From: Paracoccaceae bacterium
GTDB taxonomy: Bacteria; Pseudomonadota; Alphaproteobacteria; Rhodobacterales; Rhodobacteraceae
Assembly: GCA_029244725.1 (NCBI GenBank)
Contig: JAQWQJ010000089.1
Span: forward strand, 124,001-188,000
Length of the DNA: 64,000 nt
Direction of reading: 5' to 3'
The notes under the pieces are model-generated. The model had not been told where the DNA came from, ran no database searches, and saw nothing but the letters and a program-made list of their open reading frames with translations. Made by a program: the position numbers and the translations under genes. Positions 35,917-46,926 of the stretch are shown one piece after another. Every line of letters begins with the position of its first letter. Within the stretch, counting starts at the first letter, position 1.

Positions 35917-38090
35917 AGGCGAGCGACTGTCGAAGTTAACTGACTGAGCGAGAAAGGCTTAGGCAAGAATATTGAGTTTGGGATGTTTTCGCTTAACTCG
36001 TCACAACGGTTTTCTGCATAGCCCGATACAAAAACTACTTTAGTTTCCGGTCGCTTGATCAAAGCTTCACTTACCCAAGATGGCCCATCTTTTCCTGGCA
36101 TAACGACATCTGTTACGAAAATGTCGACTGCTAGTTTGTCATCTCTAAGTATGTCCAGCGCCTCTTCGGCATTCGCTGCTTCAAGCACAGTAAAACCTTT
36201 TATTTTCAACGCCCTGGAAGCAAATGCCCTCACAGGGATTTCATCCTCAACCAAAAGAACAACTCCCTCAGCGCGGTTTGAAATTGCTTCCTCTGGTTTT
36301 GTCTTCTCTGTAACTAATAGACTTGAAGATTTTCCATCGAATGCTGGAAATAGTAGCTCAAACGAAGTGCCAACTCCACGCGCACTTTCAACAAAAATAA
36401 ATCCCCCAGACTGTTTCACAATGCCGTAGACAGTGGAAAGGCCTAGACCAGTGCCCTCTCCAGTCGGCTTTGAAGTATAGAATGGCTCAAAAATGTGTTG
36501 CAATTTATCTGCTGCAATTCCGCAGCCTTGATCGGATACAGTAATGACGCAATATTCACCCGGCGGAATCAGCGCCCGATCCCGCCTTTCAAGGCGGGCA
36601 TAAGTGCGCATCGATGTTGATACTGAAATTGTCCCATGCCCGTCCATAGCGTCACGAGCGTTGACGACAAGGTTCATAATAATTTGCTCAAACTGGCGTT
36701 TATCTGCACTAATCCGCTTCAACGACCGTCCATGGTGAAGCAGAAGTTGAATCTTCTCACCCACCAAACGGTTCAATAAATGCGTGTGGTCTGCGAGCGT
36801 TTGTTCAAGATCAATCGGTTGGGGCTGCAGAGTTTGTTTTCTCGAAAAGGCGAGCAATTGTCTTACCAAAGCAGCAGCACGATTAGAATTCTGGCGTATC
36901 TGATCCAGATCTGCAAAGTCAGAGTCGCTTTCGTCGTGACGAAGTAGCAGTAAATCGCAATGGCCGGAAATTGCGGTAAGCAAATTGTTAAAATCATGCG
37001 CAACTCCGCCGGCAAGTTGACCAATGGCCTGCATTTTCTGACTCTGCACAAATTGAGCTTCAAGTGTTTTCAGTTCGGTGGCATCGCTTAGAACCGCCAA
37101 AAATCGAACCTCACCCGCATCATCGATCCTGCTCAAATTAACCTGAATAAACTTGTCCTTAGAATTCGCCGTTATACGAGCGAACTGCGAACCGCTTCCA
37201 TCCTCAGTTTCACCGACCTCGGAAACCCATCCTATTAAAGGGCGACCTACACCCTCAAACAGCTCGTGAAACAGCTGTCCTTCCAGTGCGGTGTTTTGAA
37301 TGAAATTCGACGCGCTAGAGTTCACGGCTAGAACTTTTCCAGCCAGATCAAGCTGCAAAACAGGAATCGGTAGTGCGTCGAACGGGTTATTTGGACTTTC
37401 ATTTTTCGAAGGAAGTTCAAACAGTGAAATCTCTCGACGGCCGACCAAAATTTGACGCGAAGTGCAAAAGTATGTCTTGCCGCCAGCTTTGGTTTTGATT
37501 TGGCAAGGACCGGCAATGTCACCATCTTTCCACACCACAAAATCCTTCAGATTTTTAGGTTTCTGCCCCAACAATTCAACCAAGTGTTCGCTGATCGATA
37601 ACACCGTGCCGTTTCTACCGACCGAGACGGTTAAACCCATAGCATTAGCGGCGACGTGCTTTAATTTGCTTTCTTCTTTGGCGCGCCAAAAAATACACCC
37701 ATTTTTGAGCTTTTTGGCGTCAAATGAAATGCGGTGTGAACGTGTATTAAATTGAGATGTCACCCAATCTTGCGCCTCCAATTGGTTTTTAAGCCGATAG
37801 ATCACCGTGTTTGGATCCGCGATAAAATGGGAAATGCAGTCCTCAATCGATTGAGAATCCAGACCTTCTGGGTTCAAGGCTTCCGCCGCAACGTTTCTAT
37901 GGGTTATTTTGCCCGTGTCGTCCGTCACCATACTCGGAGTTGGGCTGTGCCTCTCAAAATCAACCAGCGACTTATGTAAGTTTGAAGTTTTTGCATCGAG
38001 ACGTCGAACTATCAGGACAGCAATTCCCAGCACCACGACGAAAATCGAAAATAGTTGTAGTACCAATAGTTCCAATATCGAGTCACCCAA
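35910..38090 (-). CDS. cckA: Hybrid histidine kinase CckA
   Basis: A 726-residue cell-cycle kinase. It has one N-terminal membrane helix (about 8-28), PAS-like regions (about 45-340), a HisKA domain with the phosphoaccepting H365 in GGVAHDFNNLLTAISGHCDLLLLRHD, an HATPase domain (NLVVNARDAM, DQGCGI, GTGLGLSTVYG), and a C-terminal receiver with VLLVEDE, phospho-Asp in TDVVMPG (about 650) and LPKPF. CckA works through ChpT to control CtrA, governing motility, gene-transfer agents and division. The start appears to be TTG at 38090 with no clear ribosome site, so the exact N-terminus is uncertain. Confidence 0.9.
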   Translation of the reverse strand: MGDSILELLVLQLFSIFVVVLGIAVLIVRRLDAKTSNLHKSLVDFERHSPTPSMVTDDTGKITHRNVAAEALNPEGLDSQSIEDCISHFIADPNTVIYRLKNQLEAQDWVTSQFNTRSHRISFDAKKLKNGCIFWRAKEESKLKHVAANAMGLTVSVGRNGTVLSISEHLVELLGQKPKNLKDFVVWKDGDIAGPCQIKTKAGGKTYFCTSRQILVGRREISLFELPSKNESPNNPFDALPIPVLQLDLAGKVLAVNSSASNFIQNTALEGQLFHELFEGVGRPLIGWVSEVGETEDGSGSQFARITANSKDKFIQVNLSRIDDAGEVRFLAVLSDATELKTLEAQFVQSQKMQAIGQLAGGVAHDFNNLLTAISGHCDLLLLRHDESDSDFADLDQIRQNSNRAAALVRQLLAFSRKQTLQPQPIDLEQTLADHTHLLNRLVGEKIQLLLHHGRSLKRISADKRQFEQIIMNLVVNARDAMDGHGTISVSTSMRTYARLERRDRALIPPGEYCVITVSDQGCGIAADKLQHIFEPFYTSKPTGEGTGLGLSTVYGIVKQSGGFIFVESARGVGTSFELLFPAFDGKSSSLLVTEKTKPEEAISNRAEGVVLLVEDEIPVRAFASRALKIKGFTVLEAANAEEALDILRDDKLAVDIFVTDVVMPGKDGPSWVSEALIKRPETKVVFVSGYAENRCDELSENIPNSIFLPKPFSLSQLTSTVARLH

Positions 38091-38166
38091 AAAATATTTG
38101 CACTTGCGCGCTACACTGCACGCGAAGTGTTAATCAGGAATAAATTGGGAACATTGTGAATTCTAC

Positions 38167-39333
38167 CTAAGCGCGAGTCAAGCGCGCAACGTAAAACCCG
38201 TCGCCACCGTCTTGAGGCAAAAACAGTCGATCCGATACGACTGACCAATCCGGATATCGCTCTATAAATGCGTTGACCTGATCGCGATTTTCGCAAACGA
38301 AAACCGAGCACGTAGCGTACGCTAACTCACCACCAGAGTGAACCAAAGAGGCCGCCTGATCTAGAATTTCTGCCTGCGTGACACTCAAATCACTCAGCAA
38401 ACATTCAGTTAGATTCCATTTACCATCCGGCGATCTCCGCCAACTTCCACTACCCGAGCAAGGAACGTCACAAACGACCAAATCAAATCGTTCATCAACC
38501 GGAGTTTCTTCTAATACTCCCAGCGTAGTAGACGCTTTTTCGGCTCGTTCAGGCAGATCGACCATGCGATGAAAGTTCGAGTCGTGAACGAAGATTTTTG
38601 CGTCCGTTCTTGCGCCCATTGCAAGTGCCTTTCCGCCACCGCCAGCGCAGAAATCCAAAATGCTACCACTCTCGGGGAGATTTAAAAAATCACATACGGC
38701 TTGCGAGGCTACATCCTGCAGCTCAACAAAACCATCTTTGTAAGCCTTGGAAAGCGCAACCCGACGAGGGTTCTTGGTCACTTGCAGTGCAGTTTCAGAA
38801 AGACTGTGTGCCTGAACTTCGATTTCATCATCTTTAAGCAGAGCGATCGCGGTCCGCACGTCGCATTTTCGTAAATTTGTTCGCAAGAACACAGGGGCGC
38901 GATGTCTCAAATACTCTGCGGTTTCGACTGCCAGTTCGCCGAGATCTTCTTGGAGTTTTTCCCAAAGCCAATCTGGCAGGTCAACGCAATTCGCGGTCTT
39001 TAAGCCTTCTAAAGTTTGAAGCGTAGCCAGCTCTTCTTCAGTCAGCGCGCTTGGACCATATCCGGTACCACTAAACACCTCATTCAGATTTTCGCCATCA
39101 GCGATCATGGCACCGATCATCAAGCTTCGACCTGAGTTGCCACCACCTAAAAAAGCGAAACTATTGCGGCAACGAATGGCCGAAAAAACATGATCCCGAA
39201 TTGCGGCACGATCCTTGGAGCCGGCAAACCGGTTTGATCTTGCCCAACGCGTGAGAGCTTTCTCAGTTGCCATGCCCAACAAAACAGTGTCGAGAATATC
39301 GATCGCGGATTGGACGCGTGCTGCGGGTGTCAT
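38167..39333 (-). CDS. RsmB/NOP-family RNA (cytosine-5)-methyltransferase
   Basis: A 388-residue RsmB-like methyltransferase. The SAM motif is ILDFCAGGGGKALAMGA; the two catalytic cysteines are in VVCDVPCSGSGSWRRSPDGKW and YATCSVF. The N-terminal NusB-like region (residues 1-110) replaces the standard RsmB N-domain. It should methylate a cytosine in rRNA or tRNA. It starts 6 bases after the guaB stop, so it is read from the guaB operon. Confidence 0.9.
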   Translation of the reverse strand: MTPAARVQSAIDILDTVLLGMATEKALTRWARSNRFAGSKDRAAIRDHVFSAIRCRNSFAFLGGGNSGRSLMIGAMIADGENLNEVFSGTGYGPSALTEEELATLQTLEGLKTANCVDLPDWLWEKLQEDLGELAVETAEYLRHRAPVFLRTNLRKCDVRTAIALLKDDEIEVQAHSLSETALQVTKNPRRVALSKAYKDGFVELQDVASQAVCDFLNLPESGSILDFCAGGGGKALAMGARTDAKIFVHDSNFHRMVDLPERAEKASTTLGVLEETPVDERFDLVVCDVPCSGSGSWRRSPDGKWNLTECLLSDLSVTQAEILDQAASLVHSGGELAYATCSVFVCENRDQVNAFIERYPDWSVVSDRLFLPQDGGDGFYVARLTRA

Positions 39334-39339
39334 ATCTGC

Positions 39340-40830
<1,491 letters not shown>

Positions 40831-41024
40831 CTATTTCATGAATGCAGAAAAGTAGAAAGCCCCATTCGTTATTCTGAGCTTTGGTTTAAAGGGAATTTAG
40901 CAAGCCAGAGTTTGGCGCCGTTCGATAAAAGATGCCGCCAAAATGCAATTTTATGACGGTTGCGGCCTTCCACTTCGACCACGCAACCCTATGATCGCGA
41001 TAAGTAACCAAGCAGAGATTCAAT

Positions 41025-43067
41025 ATGAGCACCGAGCACCTCGTCATCTTCACGCCATCTGGCAAGCGTGGACATTTTTCAGCAGGCACACCCATCCTGA
41101 CAGCAGCGCGTCAATTGGGCGTCGATTTGGACTCAGTTTGTGGAGGTCGTGGCATTTGTTCAAAGTGCCAAATTACGCCCAGCTATGGCGAATTTTCTAA
41201 ACATGGTGTGACGGTGGCTGATGATGCGCTATCTGAGTGGAACAAGGTTGAGCAACGTTACAAAGATAAACGTGGGCTGATTGATGGTCGTCGACTTGGG
41301 TGTCAGGCAACCGTTCAAGGTGACATTGTGATAGACGTGCCGCCAGAAAGCCAAGTGCATAAGCAGGTCGTTCGTAAGGCGGCGACGGCACGGACGATTA
41401 TCATGGATCCGGCAACTCATCTTTATTTTGTGCAAGTCGAAGAGCCCGACATGCATTCACCGACTGGCGATCTTGAGCGGTTGCAACGCGCTTTGAAAAC
41501 GCAGTGGGACATTGACGGTATTCGCGCTGATGCCGCTATTTTACGCAAACTTCAGCCCATTCTGCGCAAAGGGAAATGGCAGATCACGGTTGCGGTACAC
41601 CAAGGTCACAATGATGCACATTCAAGAATAATAGACGTTTGGTCAGGCCTGCACGAAGGCGGCATCTACGGTTTGGCCATAGATTTGGGGTCAACGACGA
41701 TCGCCGCCCATTTGTGCGATTTGGCTGATGGTAGCGTAAAAGCGTCATCAGGCATTATGAACCCTCAGATCCGCTTTGGTGAAGACCTGATGAGCCGTGT
41801 TTCCTACGCGATGATGAACCCCGGCGGCGATCGAGAAATGACCAAGGCTGTACGTGTCGCGATCAACGAACTAACGCAAGAGATCGCGAAAGAGGCTGAG
41901 ATTGATCCTTGGCTGATCGTAGAGAATGTTTTTGTGTGCAATCCTGTAATGCACCATTTGCTACTTGGAATTGATCCGGTTGAACTGGGTCAGGCGCCGT
42001 TTGCTTTGACAACTTCTGAATCACTTTCGCTGGATGCTCGTGATCTTGAGTTGACTGCTATGAATTCCAGCGGCCGTATCTATATCCTACCCTGCATTGC
42101 TGGACATGTGGGTGCTGACGCTGCTGCGGTTGCCCTATCGGAAGAACCAAACAAATCCGAAGACCTCGTTCTTGTCGTTGATGTTGGAACAAACGCTGAA
42201 ATCCTATTGGGCGACAAGACGCGTGTATTGGCCTGTTCTTCTCCAACTGGACCGGCGTTTGAAGGGGCCCAAATCAGTTCCGGTCAGCGCGCAGCGCCTG
42301 GTGCAATCGAGCGAATCGAGATCGACGCTGAGACTAAAGAGCCCCGCTTTCGCGTCATAGGCAGTGATCTTTGGTCGAACGAAGACGGTTTCGCTGAGGT
42401 GACTGCGGTCAGCGGTATCACAGGCATTTGCGGTTCTGGCATCATCGAGGCCGTTGCCGAAATGCGCATGGCCGGATTGCTTGATCCTTCGGGGTTGATC
42501 GGTTCCGCCGAACAGACCGGCACAGCGCGCTGTATCCCTGAGGGACGGACGAATGCATACTTGATCCACGACGCAAGCGCCGACGGCGGGCCGACGATTA
42601 CAGTTACGCAGGGCGACATTCGCGCGATCCAGCTGGCAAAATCGGCGCTCTATGCAGGGGCGCGTTTGTTGATGGACGAAATGGGGGTCGAAACCGTTGA
42701 TCGTATCGTCCTTGCCGGTGCTTTTGGGGCCCACATTTCAACGAAACACGCGATGGTTCTTGGAATGATCCCCGATGCACCGCTGGATAAAGTTTCCAGC
42801 GCCGGCAACGCCGCAGGAACCGGTGCACGGATTGCGCTTTGCAACAAAGCATCCCGTGTTGAGATCGAGCGAACCGTCGTTGAAATCACCAAAGTCGAGA
42901 CGGCGATCGAACCGAAATTTCAGGAACATTTTGTGGCGGCAAGTGCAATTCCGCACGCAACAGCGACATTTCCTGAACTGTCCAAAATCGTCGACTTGCC
43001 AGCCGTTTCATTCAACACCGCAGGCAGCAACAAAGAGGGCGGACGCCGCCGAAAGAGACGGGGATAA
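41025..43067 (+). CDS. RACE/RamA-like corrinoid-activation protein (ferredoxin-ASKHA)
   Basis: A 680-residue ATP-dependent reductive activator of corrinoid enzymes. An N-terminal 2Fe-2S ferredoxin domain has cysteines C39, C45, C48 and C93, followed by a linker and an ASKHA ATPase region starting GLAIDLGSTTIAAHL, with VVDVGTNAEI and ICGSGIIEAVAEM phosphate loops. A lysine/arginine-rich tail ends the protein. Such proteins reduce Co(II) corrinoid to Co(I). No corrinoid methyltransferase is in the window; in some roseobacters a RamA-like protein serves a split MetH, which could be its client here. Confidence 0.85.
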   Translation: MSTEHLVIFTPSGKRGHFSAGTPILTAARQLGVDLDSVCGGRGICSKCQITPSYGEFSKHGVTVADDALSEWNKVEQRYKDKRGLIDGRRLGCQATVQGDIVIDVPPESQVHKQVVRKAATARTIIMDPATHLYFVQVEEPDMHSPTGDLERLQRALKTQWDIDGIRADAAILRKLQPILRKGKWQITVAVHQGHNDAHSRIIDVWSGLHEGGIYGLAIDLGSTTIAAHLCDLADGSVKASSGIMNPQIRFGEDLMSRVSYAMMNPGGDREMTKAVRVAINELTQEIAKEAEIDPWLIVENVFVCNPVMHHLLLGIDPVELGQAPFALTTSESLSLDARDLELTAMNSSGRIYILPCIAGHVGADAAAVALSEEPNKSEDLVLVVDVGTNAEILLGDKTRVLACSSPTGPAFEGAQISSGQRAAPGAIERIEIDAETKEPRFRVIGSDLWSNEDGFAEVTAVSGITGICGSGIIEAVAEMRMAGLLDPSGLIGSAEQTGTARCIPEGRTNAYLIHDASADGGPTITVTQGDIRAIQLAKSALYAGARLLMDEMGVETVDRIVLAGAFGAHISTKHAMVLGMIPDAPLDKVSSAGNAAGTGARIALCNKASRVEIERTVVEITKVETAIEPKFQEHFVAASAIPHATATFPELSKIVDLPAVSFNTAGSNKEGGRRRKRRG

Positions 43068-43080
43068 GGGTGCGTTAGAC

Positions 43081-43470
43081 CTAAAGCAGCCCCTGTTCCT
43101 CAAGTACTTTTCGCGCCACGCGAAAGCATTCCAATGACTGCGGAACGCCACAGTAAATGCCGATGACATGGATAATGGCGCGGATTTCTTCTTTTGAGAC
43201 ACCGTTGTTCAACGCACCTTTGCAATGAATTTCCCACTCGTGCATTTTGCCGAGCGCACCAATCATTGCAAGGTTCATCATTGAGCGTGTCTTGGGCTCA
43301 ATAACATCATCACCCCATCCAAACCCCCAACACCAAGCTGTCATTACCTCTTGGAAAGGGCGCGTGAAATCATCCGCCGCCGCTAGGTTTTTCTCAACAT
43401 ATTCAGCGCCGAGCGTACCCTTGCGCTGCTCAAGACCTTTCAAAAACAGGTCTTCGTCAAAAAGGCTCAT
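43081..43470 (-). CDS. Carboxymuconolactone decarboxylase-family protein
   Basis: A 129-residue CMD/AhpD-like helical protein. The family core is the RSMMNLAMIGALGKMHEWEIHCKGALNNGVSKEEIRAIIHVIGIYCGVP stretch, like PcaC. It lacks the CxxC of AhpD peroxidases, so decarboxylase-like chemistry is more likely than peroxide reduction. It may be the last gene after the sulfotransferase and faces the RACE gene convergently. Confidence 0.8.
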   Translation of the reverse strand: MSLFDEDLFLKGLEQRKGTLGAEYVEKNLAAADDFTRPFQEVMTAWCWGFGWGDDVIEPKTRSMMNLAMIGALGKMHEWEIHCKGALNNGVSKEEIRAIIHVIGIYCGVPQSLECFRVARKVLEEQGLL

Positions 43471-43493
43471 GTGGGGTTCCTTCCAAAATGCGT

Positions 43494-44237
43494 TCAGGCC
43501 ATTAGCCGATGTTTATATAGATGGTCGTAATGGGGTTTCATGCGTCTGTGAACCTGCTGAACGCGTAAAGGTGTGTTTTCCAGTTCGACATATTTGCGTT
43601 TCTGGGGCCTTAATCCGTTTGATAGTGCGAGATTTGCGTGAAACGATCCACCATCCCACCAACTAAGGGCCGAAGGGTCCCCGCCTGGTTCCCATGAAAG
43701 AGCATCTTTGATGAACGGGATGCCAACCGAAGCGCAAAATTTTTCGGTCATGGCCTCAGGGTTTTCTAGCAAGTCGTCACTGTCAACGACTGGTGGATGG
43801 ATGCCACGGTTCAGCGCCGTCACTAAATCGAACAATGCACGTTGTTCTGGAAATCCAACCTCTCCTTCATCGAAATCAGGCCACTTGTTGAACATCGACG
43901 TGATCGTTTTAGCCGGATCTCGTATCAGAAATGCATGCGTAAATTTTGCGAGAAAGTCGGGTGTCCACATGTGGTTTATGTAGTGAGGGAAATCTTTGAG
44001 AAACACAGGTGCCCTCTCAGCGCGGGCTTGGATGTCCTCCCATACTGAATCCAAAGTCAGACCTGCCGTTGTTGTGTCGCCTGGCTGAAAGCGTTGCCAC
44101 ATGGGGTCTTCGCCTTGATACCAAGCTTCTCCGAAAGGTTCATGAAGACAATCAAGGTCGCCCCGTTGGCGCATCATCCATTCAAAGGCGGTGGAGGTTG
44201 ATCTTGGAATCGCCCACAGTGCGACAATCTTGTGCAT
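43494..44237 (-). CDS. Sulfotransferase-like protein
   Basis: A 247-residue protein whose N-terminus IVALWAIPRSTSTAFEWMM has the PAPS-binding P-loop-like pattern of sulfotransferase-fold proteins, followed by CLHEPFGEAWYQG and the AFLIRDPAKTITSM PAPS 3'-phosphate motif. Members of this family sulfate small metabolites or act on other substrates; the substrate is unknown. It starts just after a rho-independent terminator and precedes the CMD gene by 23 bases. Confidence 0.8.
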   Translation of the reverse strand: MHKIVALWAIPRSTSTAFEWMMRQRGDLDCLHEPFGEAWYQGEDPMWQRFQPGDTTTAGLTLDSVWEDIQARAERAPVFLKDFPHYINHMWTPDFLAKFTHAFLIRDPAKTITSMFNKWPDFDEGEVGFPEQRALFDLVTALNRGIHPPVVDSDDLLENPEAMTEKFCASVGIPFIKDALSWEPGGDPSALSWWDGGSFHANLALSNGLRPQKRKYVELENTPLRVQQVHRRMKPHYDHLYKHRLMA

Positions 44238-44249
44238 GATTTAAACCTT

Positions 44250-44274
44250 TAAAAACGAGGGGCCAGCCCCTCGT
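44250..44274 (-). terminator. Rho-independent terminator of the AMDase-like gene
   Basis: A perfect ACGAGGGG/CCCCTCGT stem with a four-base loop is followed by TTTTT on the minus strand. It separates the AMDase-like gene from the sulfotransferase gene, so the latter probably has its own promoter or relies on readthrough. Confidence 0.8.
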
Positions 44275-44305
44275 GCTCCCCGGGATATTGCAAGACAAAA
44301 GAAGA

Positions 44306-45124
44306 TTAGAGAGATTTCAGAAGCCTCCCATGTGGACGTTCTGGTGCAATGCCAAGGGACCTAAATACCCGCCAATACAAAGCGGTGTCGTGGCCAATGA
44401 CAGGTTTACTCAACAGGTTTTCAAGTTCGTCTGTCAGGTGCAAAGGTCGCTGCGGCAATCCATCCACCCCCGAGCGGAAATTACACATACCGTTGATAAG
44501 GTAGGCATCTGCGTTTGGCGCTTTTTCAGCGACGTATTCAAAGCTTTTGCGCGCGAGATCGCCTTCAAACACCCAACGGCAGTCATTGACGGCATCTTGA
44601 GTGTCAAACCAACCTTGGTCATGAAAGTTTCCCGCCCAAAGGACATCAAAACCCGCCTCTTTGAGAAAGCCGACTGTGCCTTGCCACCACTCCGGCCAAT
44701 GGTAAGCCGCGTTCAACGCGACTTTCTCGACGCTCAATTCACGAAGCGCTTCAACCATCGCATACCCCGACATGTGAAACGCAAGGTCGTATTTGTCGGA
44801 TAAATCAGCGCAATGTTGGCGAATACCTTCAACGCCGAGACCGCTTGCGTGCACCCAATTTGAACCAACTTGCGCGGCAACATCAGCGCCGTTTCGCGAC
44901 ATGCAATGACAGAAATCGTCCATCATTCCAAAGTTTTGCTTTCGCTGATCCAAACCATGCGCGTAATCAGGTACGTGAAGCATCCAGCCATGTGTGCCCA
45001 CACTTTCTGGCGCAATTCGTAGAAAATCTGACGGCGCGGCATCATAGTCAAAGGGTGGGCAGGTGAACCCGACTTGGTGACTGAACAGCTTGTGTTCTGG
45101 CCGCCATTTTTCTGGCATCAACAT
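44306..45124 (-). CDS. Arylmalonate decarboxylase/maleate isomerase-like protein
   Basis: A 272-residue protein of the Asp/Glu racemase-like superfamily, maleate isomerase/arylmalonate decarboxylase branch. The YAMVEALRELSVEKVALNAAY block and the C-terminal AYLINGMCNFRS and SKPVIGHDTALYWRVFRSLGI blocks fit. The second catalytic cysteine is C214; the first position is G87-S88-N89, as in decarboxylases where it is glycine. This favours decarboxylation of a small malonate-like acid over racemisation. It stands alone, closed by its own terminator. Confidence 0.65.
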   Translation of the reverse strand: MLMPEKWRPEHKLFSHQVGFTCPPFDYDAAPSDFLRIAPESVGTHGWMLHVPDYAHGLDQRKQNFGMMDDFCHCMSRNGADVAAQVGSNWVHASGLGVEGIRQHCADLSDKYDLAFHMSGYAMVEALRELSVEKVALNAAYHWPEWWQGTVGFLKEAGFDVLWAGNFHDQGWFDTQDAVNDCRWVFEGDLARKSFEYVAEKAPNADAYLINGMCNFRSGVDGLPQRPLHLTDELENLLSKPVIGHDTALYWRVFRSLGIAPERPHGRLLKSL

Positions 45125-45220
45125 ATAAGGATCTCTCTTTTTAGAGCAAAATAATTTTCGGGGTTCTCTCGAACCAAGGCTTGGGGCATATTGCGTACCT
45201 GCTTAACGAAAGGGACTGCC

Positions 45221-45817
45221 ATGCTAATATCTATCAAGCGTTTCATAGTTTTAAGTTGCATTCTTCCACTGGCTGCGTGCTTTGGTGTGGAACTAGATGT
45301 GGAATTCCACGAAGACGAAACGGTCACGTTGACGACATTTATGTCTTTTTCAAAAGACGCGTTTGAGATGATCGGCGCAGACGCCGAAGGCGGCGCATGT
45401 GAAGGCGCGGAAACAAGCATTACCGAAACAGAAATCACTTGTATTTCGGCAGAAACCGTATCCTTGGCCACTGCAATTTCTGATGGATTATCGACCGGGG
45501 ATGCCAACTCTGGCAACGATATGAAAGCCAGCATTCGCCGCATCAACGACAATGTCATCGCGATTTCATTACCGTTGGAAGTGAACAACCCCCAAGCGCA
45601 AGAAGGTGAAAGCAACCCCGAGATGGAGGCTGCATTAGCCGCGTCATTCGAAGGACAGAACTTTCGAATGTGGGTGACCGGTAAGAAAATCCTCGCCAGT
45701 AACGGCACGATAACCGAAGACGAACGCAGCTCGCTATTGTCGTTTCCTATGATCGAAATCGTCAATGGCAAAGGTGATTTACCGTCTTCGTTTGAGGTCG
45801 TACTAGAGTACCGCTGA
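45221..45817 (+). CDS. Lipoprotein, LppM-like fold suspected
   Basis: A 198-residue lipoprotein, from ATG 45221 behind an AAAGGGA site. The signal peptide ends in the lipobox LPLAAC, and the mature part begins CFGVELDVEFHEDETVTLTTFMSF, a beta-rich pattern like LppM/DUF3153 domains. There are two cysteines in the following loop. The function is unknown. An in-frame ATG at 45191 is upstream but has no ribosome site. It converges with the Rieske gene, 2 bases apart. Confidence 0.7.
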   Translation: MLISIKRFIVLSCILPLAACFGVELDVEFHEDETVTLTTFMSFSKDAFEMIGADAEGGACEGAETSITETEITCISAETVSLATAISDGLSTGDANSGNDMKASIRRINDNVIAISLPLEVNNPQAQEGESNPEMEAALAASFEGQNFRMWVTGKKILASNGTITEDERSSLLSFPMIEIVNGKGDLPSSFEVVLEYR

Positions 45818-45819
45818 CT

Positions 45820-46926
45820 TTATCCATCAATCGCCTCACGCATCCATTGCTGCAGGCGTTCAACAGAATGTTCCGACATTACTCCGCAGTCCGGGTCCAA
45901 GACTAAGGGCCCGGGCACGTAGCCCTTTGATTTAAGGCCGCGCTGTACGCTTTCGACCAATGTGATGTCCTCAGCGACTGTGGTCTCGCGATCTTGCACT
46001 GCCAAATTGCGGATCGTTTCGCTTTCTTCACCGCCTTGCGTGAACCAGCCCCGATACACGACGCAATTGTCGGAATCTTCTGCCCGCCAGTGGTACGAAT
46101 TCAGTACATTCCCCGGGTAGCACTGAAAGGAAAACATGGGCCAAAGAAACCATGACCGATACTCACCCGCGTGCTCGTTCGCTGATAGGTCGATGGGATA
46201 GGACATTTGATCAAGCGATTGGCACTCGGTCAGATGGCGCAGAACATAACCCTCGGCCATTGGCTGGATGTCATAGGTTTCGGGCTTTATCACACCTTGC
46301 GCAAAGGTTGGGTGACATTTGGGGCAATGATAGCACTCAGAATAGTTTTCGACTGACACTTTCCAATTGCAAGCTTCTGCGCATTCAACCCACTCCAACG
46401 GGGCAAGCTTTTCGATATCAGGTATGTATTCGGCAATTTCTGTCCGCACACCAGGATACCATTCGTCCATTGGGGCCGCGTCAATATCGAGGTTCGCGAA
46501 TATGAAGCCGTTGAAATTTTCAACGCGCACTTCGGTTAAACAGATAGCAGTGCGGTTAAAACCAGGAACGGACTTGATATTGGGTCCAGCGCGCAATCCG
46601 CCGGTCAGCTCATATGTCCACTGATGGTATGGGCAAACGACGACTCTAGAATTGCCTTTGCCACGAACCAATTCGTGCGCACGATGTTGGCAAACATTGT
46701 AAAAACACCGAACAACCTCGTCCCGCCCTCGAATGGCAAAAAGGTTCTGATCGGCAATCTTAAACGCTATATAATCACCGACGTTTGCAATCTCATTTGA
46801 ATGACAGGCGAATTGCCAAGTGCGCGCCAACAAGCCATTAATCTCAATCTCAAAGGCCGCTGGATCGGTGTAGTAGCGTGCCTCTAATGTGCGCTTTGGT
46901 AGGTATTTGGATGAAGAAGTCGTCAA
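45820..46926 (-). CDS. Rieske oxygenase, carnitine/betaine demethylase type
   Basis: A 368-residue aromatic-ring-hydroxylase-type alpha subunit. The Rieske ligands are C79, H81, C98 and H101 (CQHR and CPYHQW). The mononuclear iron site is NYSECYHCPKCH, with H200 and H205. The bridging residue three before the first histidine is E197 and not the usual Asp, a hallmark of CntA/YeaW and related oxygenases that cleave quaternary ammonium substrates. It overlaps rpiR by 4 bases. No reductase partner is adjacent, so electrons must come from elsewhere. Confidence 0.85.
   Translation of the reverse strand: MTTSSSKYLPKRTLEARYYTDPAAFEIEINGLLARTWQFACHSNEIANVGDYIAFKIADQNLFAIRGRDEVVRCFYNVCQHRAHELVRGKGNSRVVVCPYHQWTYELTGGLRAGPNIKSVPGFNRTAICLTEVRVENFNGFIFANLDIDAAPMDEWYPGVRTEIAEYIPDIEKLAPLEWVECAEACNWKVSVENYSECYHCPKCHPTFAQGVIKPETYDIQPMAEGYVLRHLTECQSLDQMSYPIDLSANEHAGEYRSWFLWPMFSFQCYPGNVLNSYHWRAEDSDNCVVYRGWFTQGGEESETIRNLAVQDRETTVAEDITLVESVQRGLKSKGYVPGPLVLDPDCGVMSEHSVERLQQWMREAIDG

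Noticed and set aside
42204-42734. 176-residue minus-strand open frame
   Set aside because: Antisense to the RACE gene, with biased composition expected from a codon shadow.
44273-44803. 176-residue plus-strand open frame
   Set aside because: Antisense to the AMDase-like gene and runs through its terminator.
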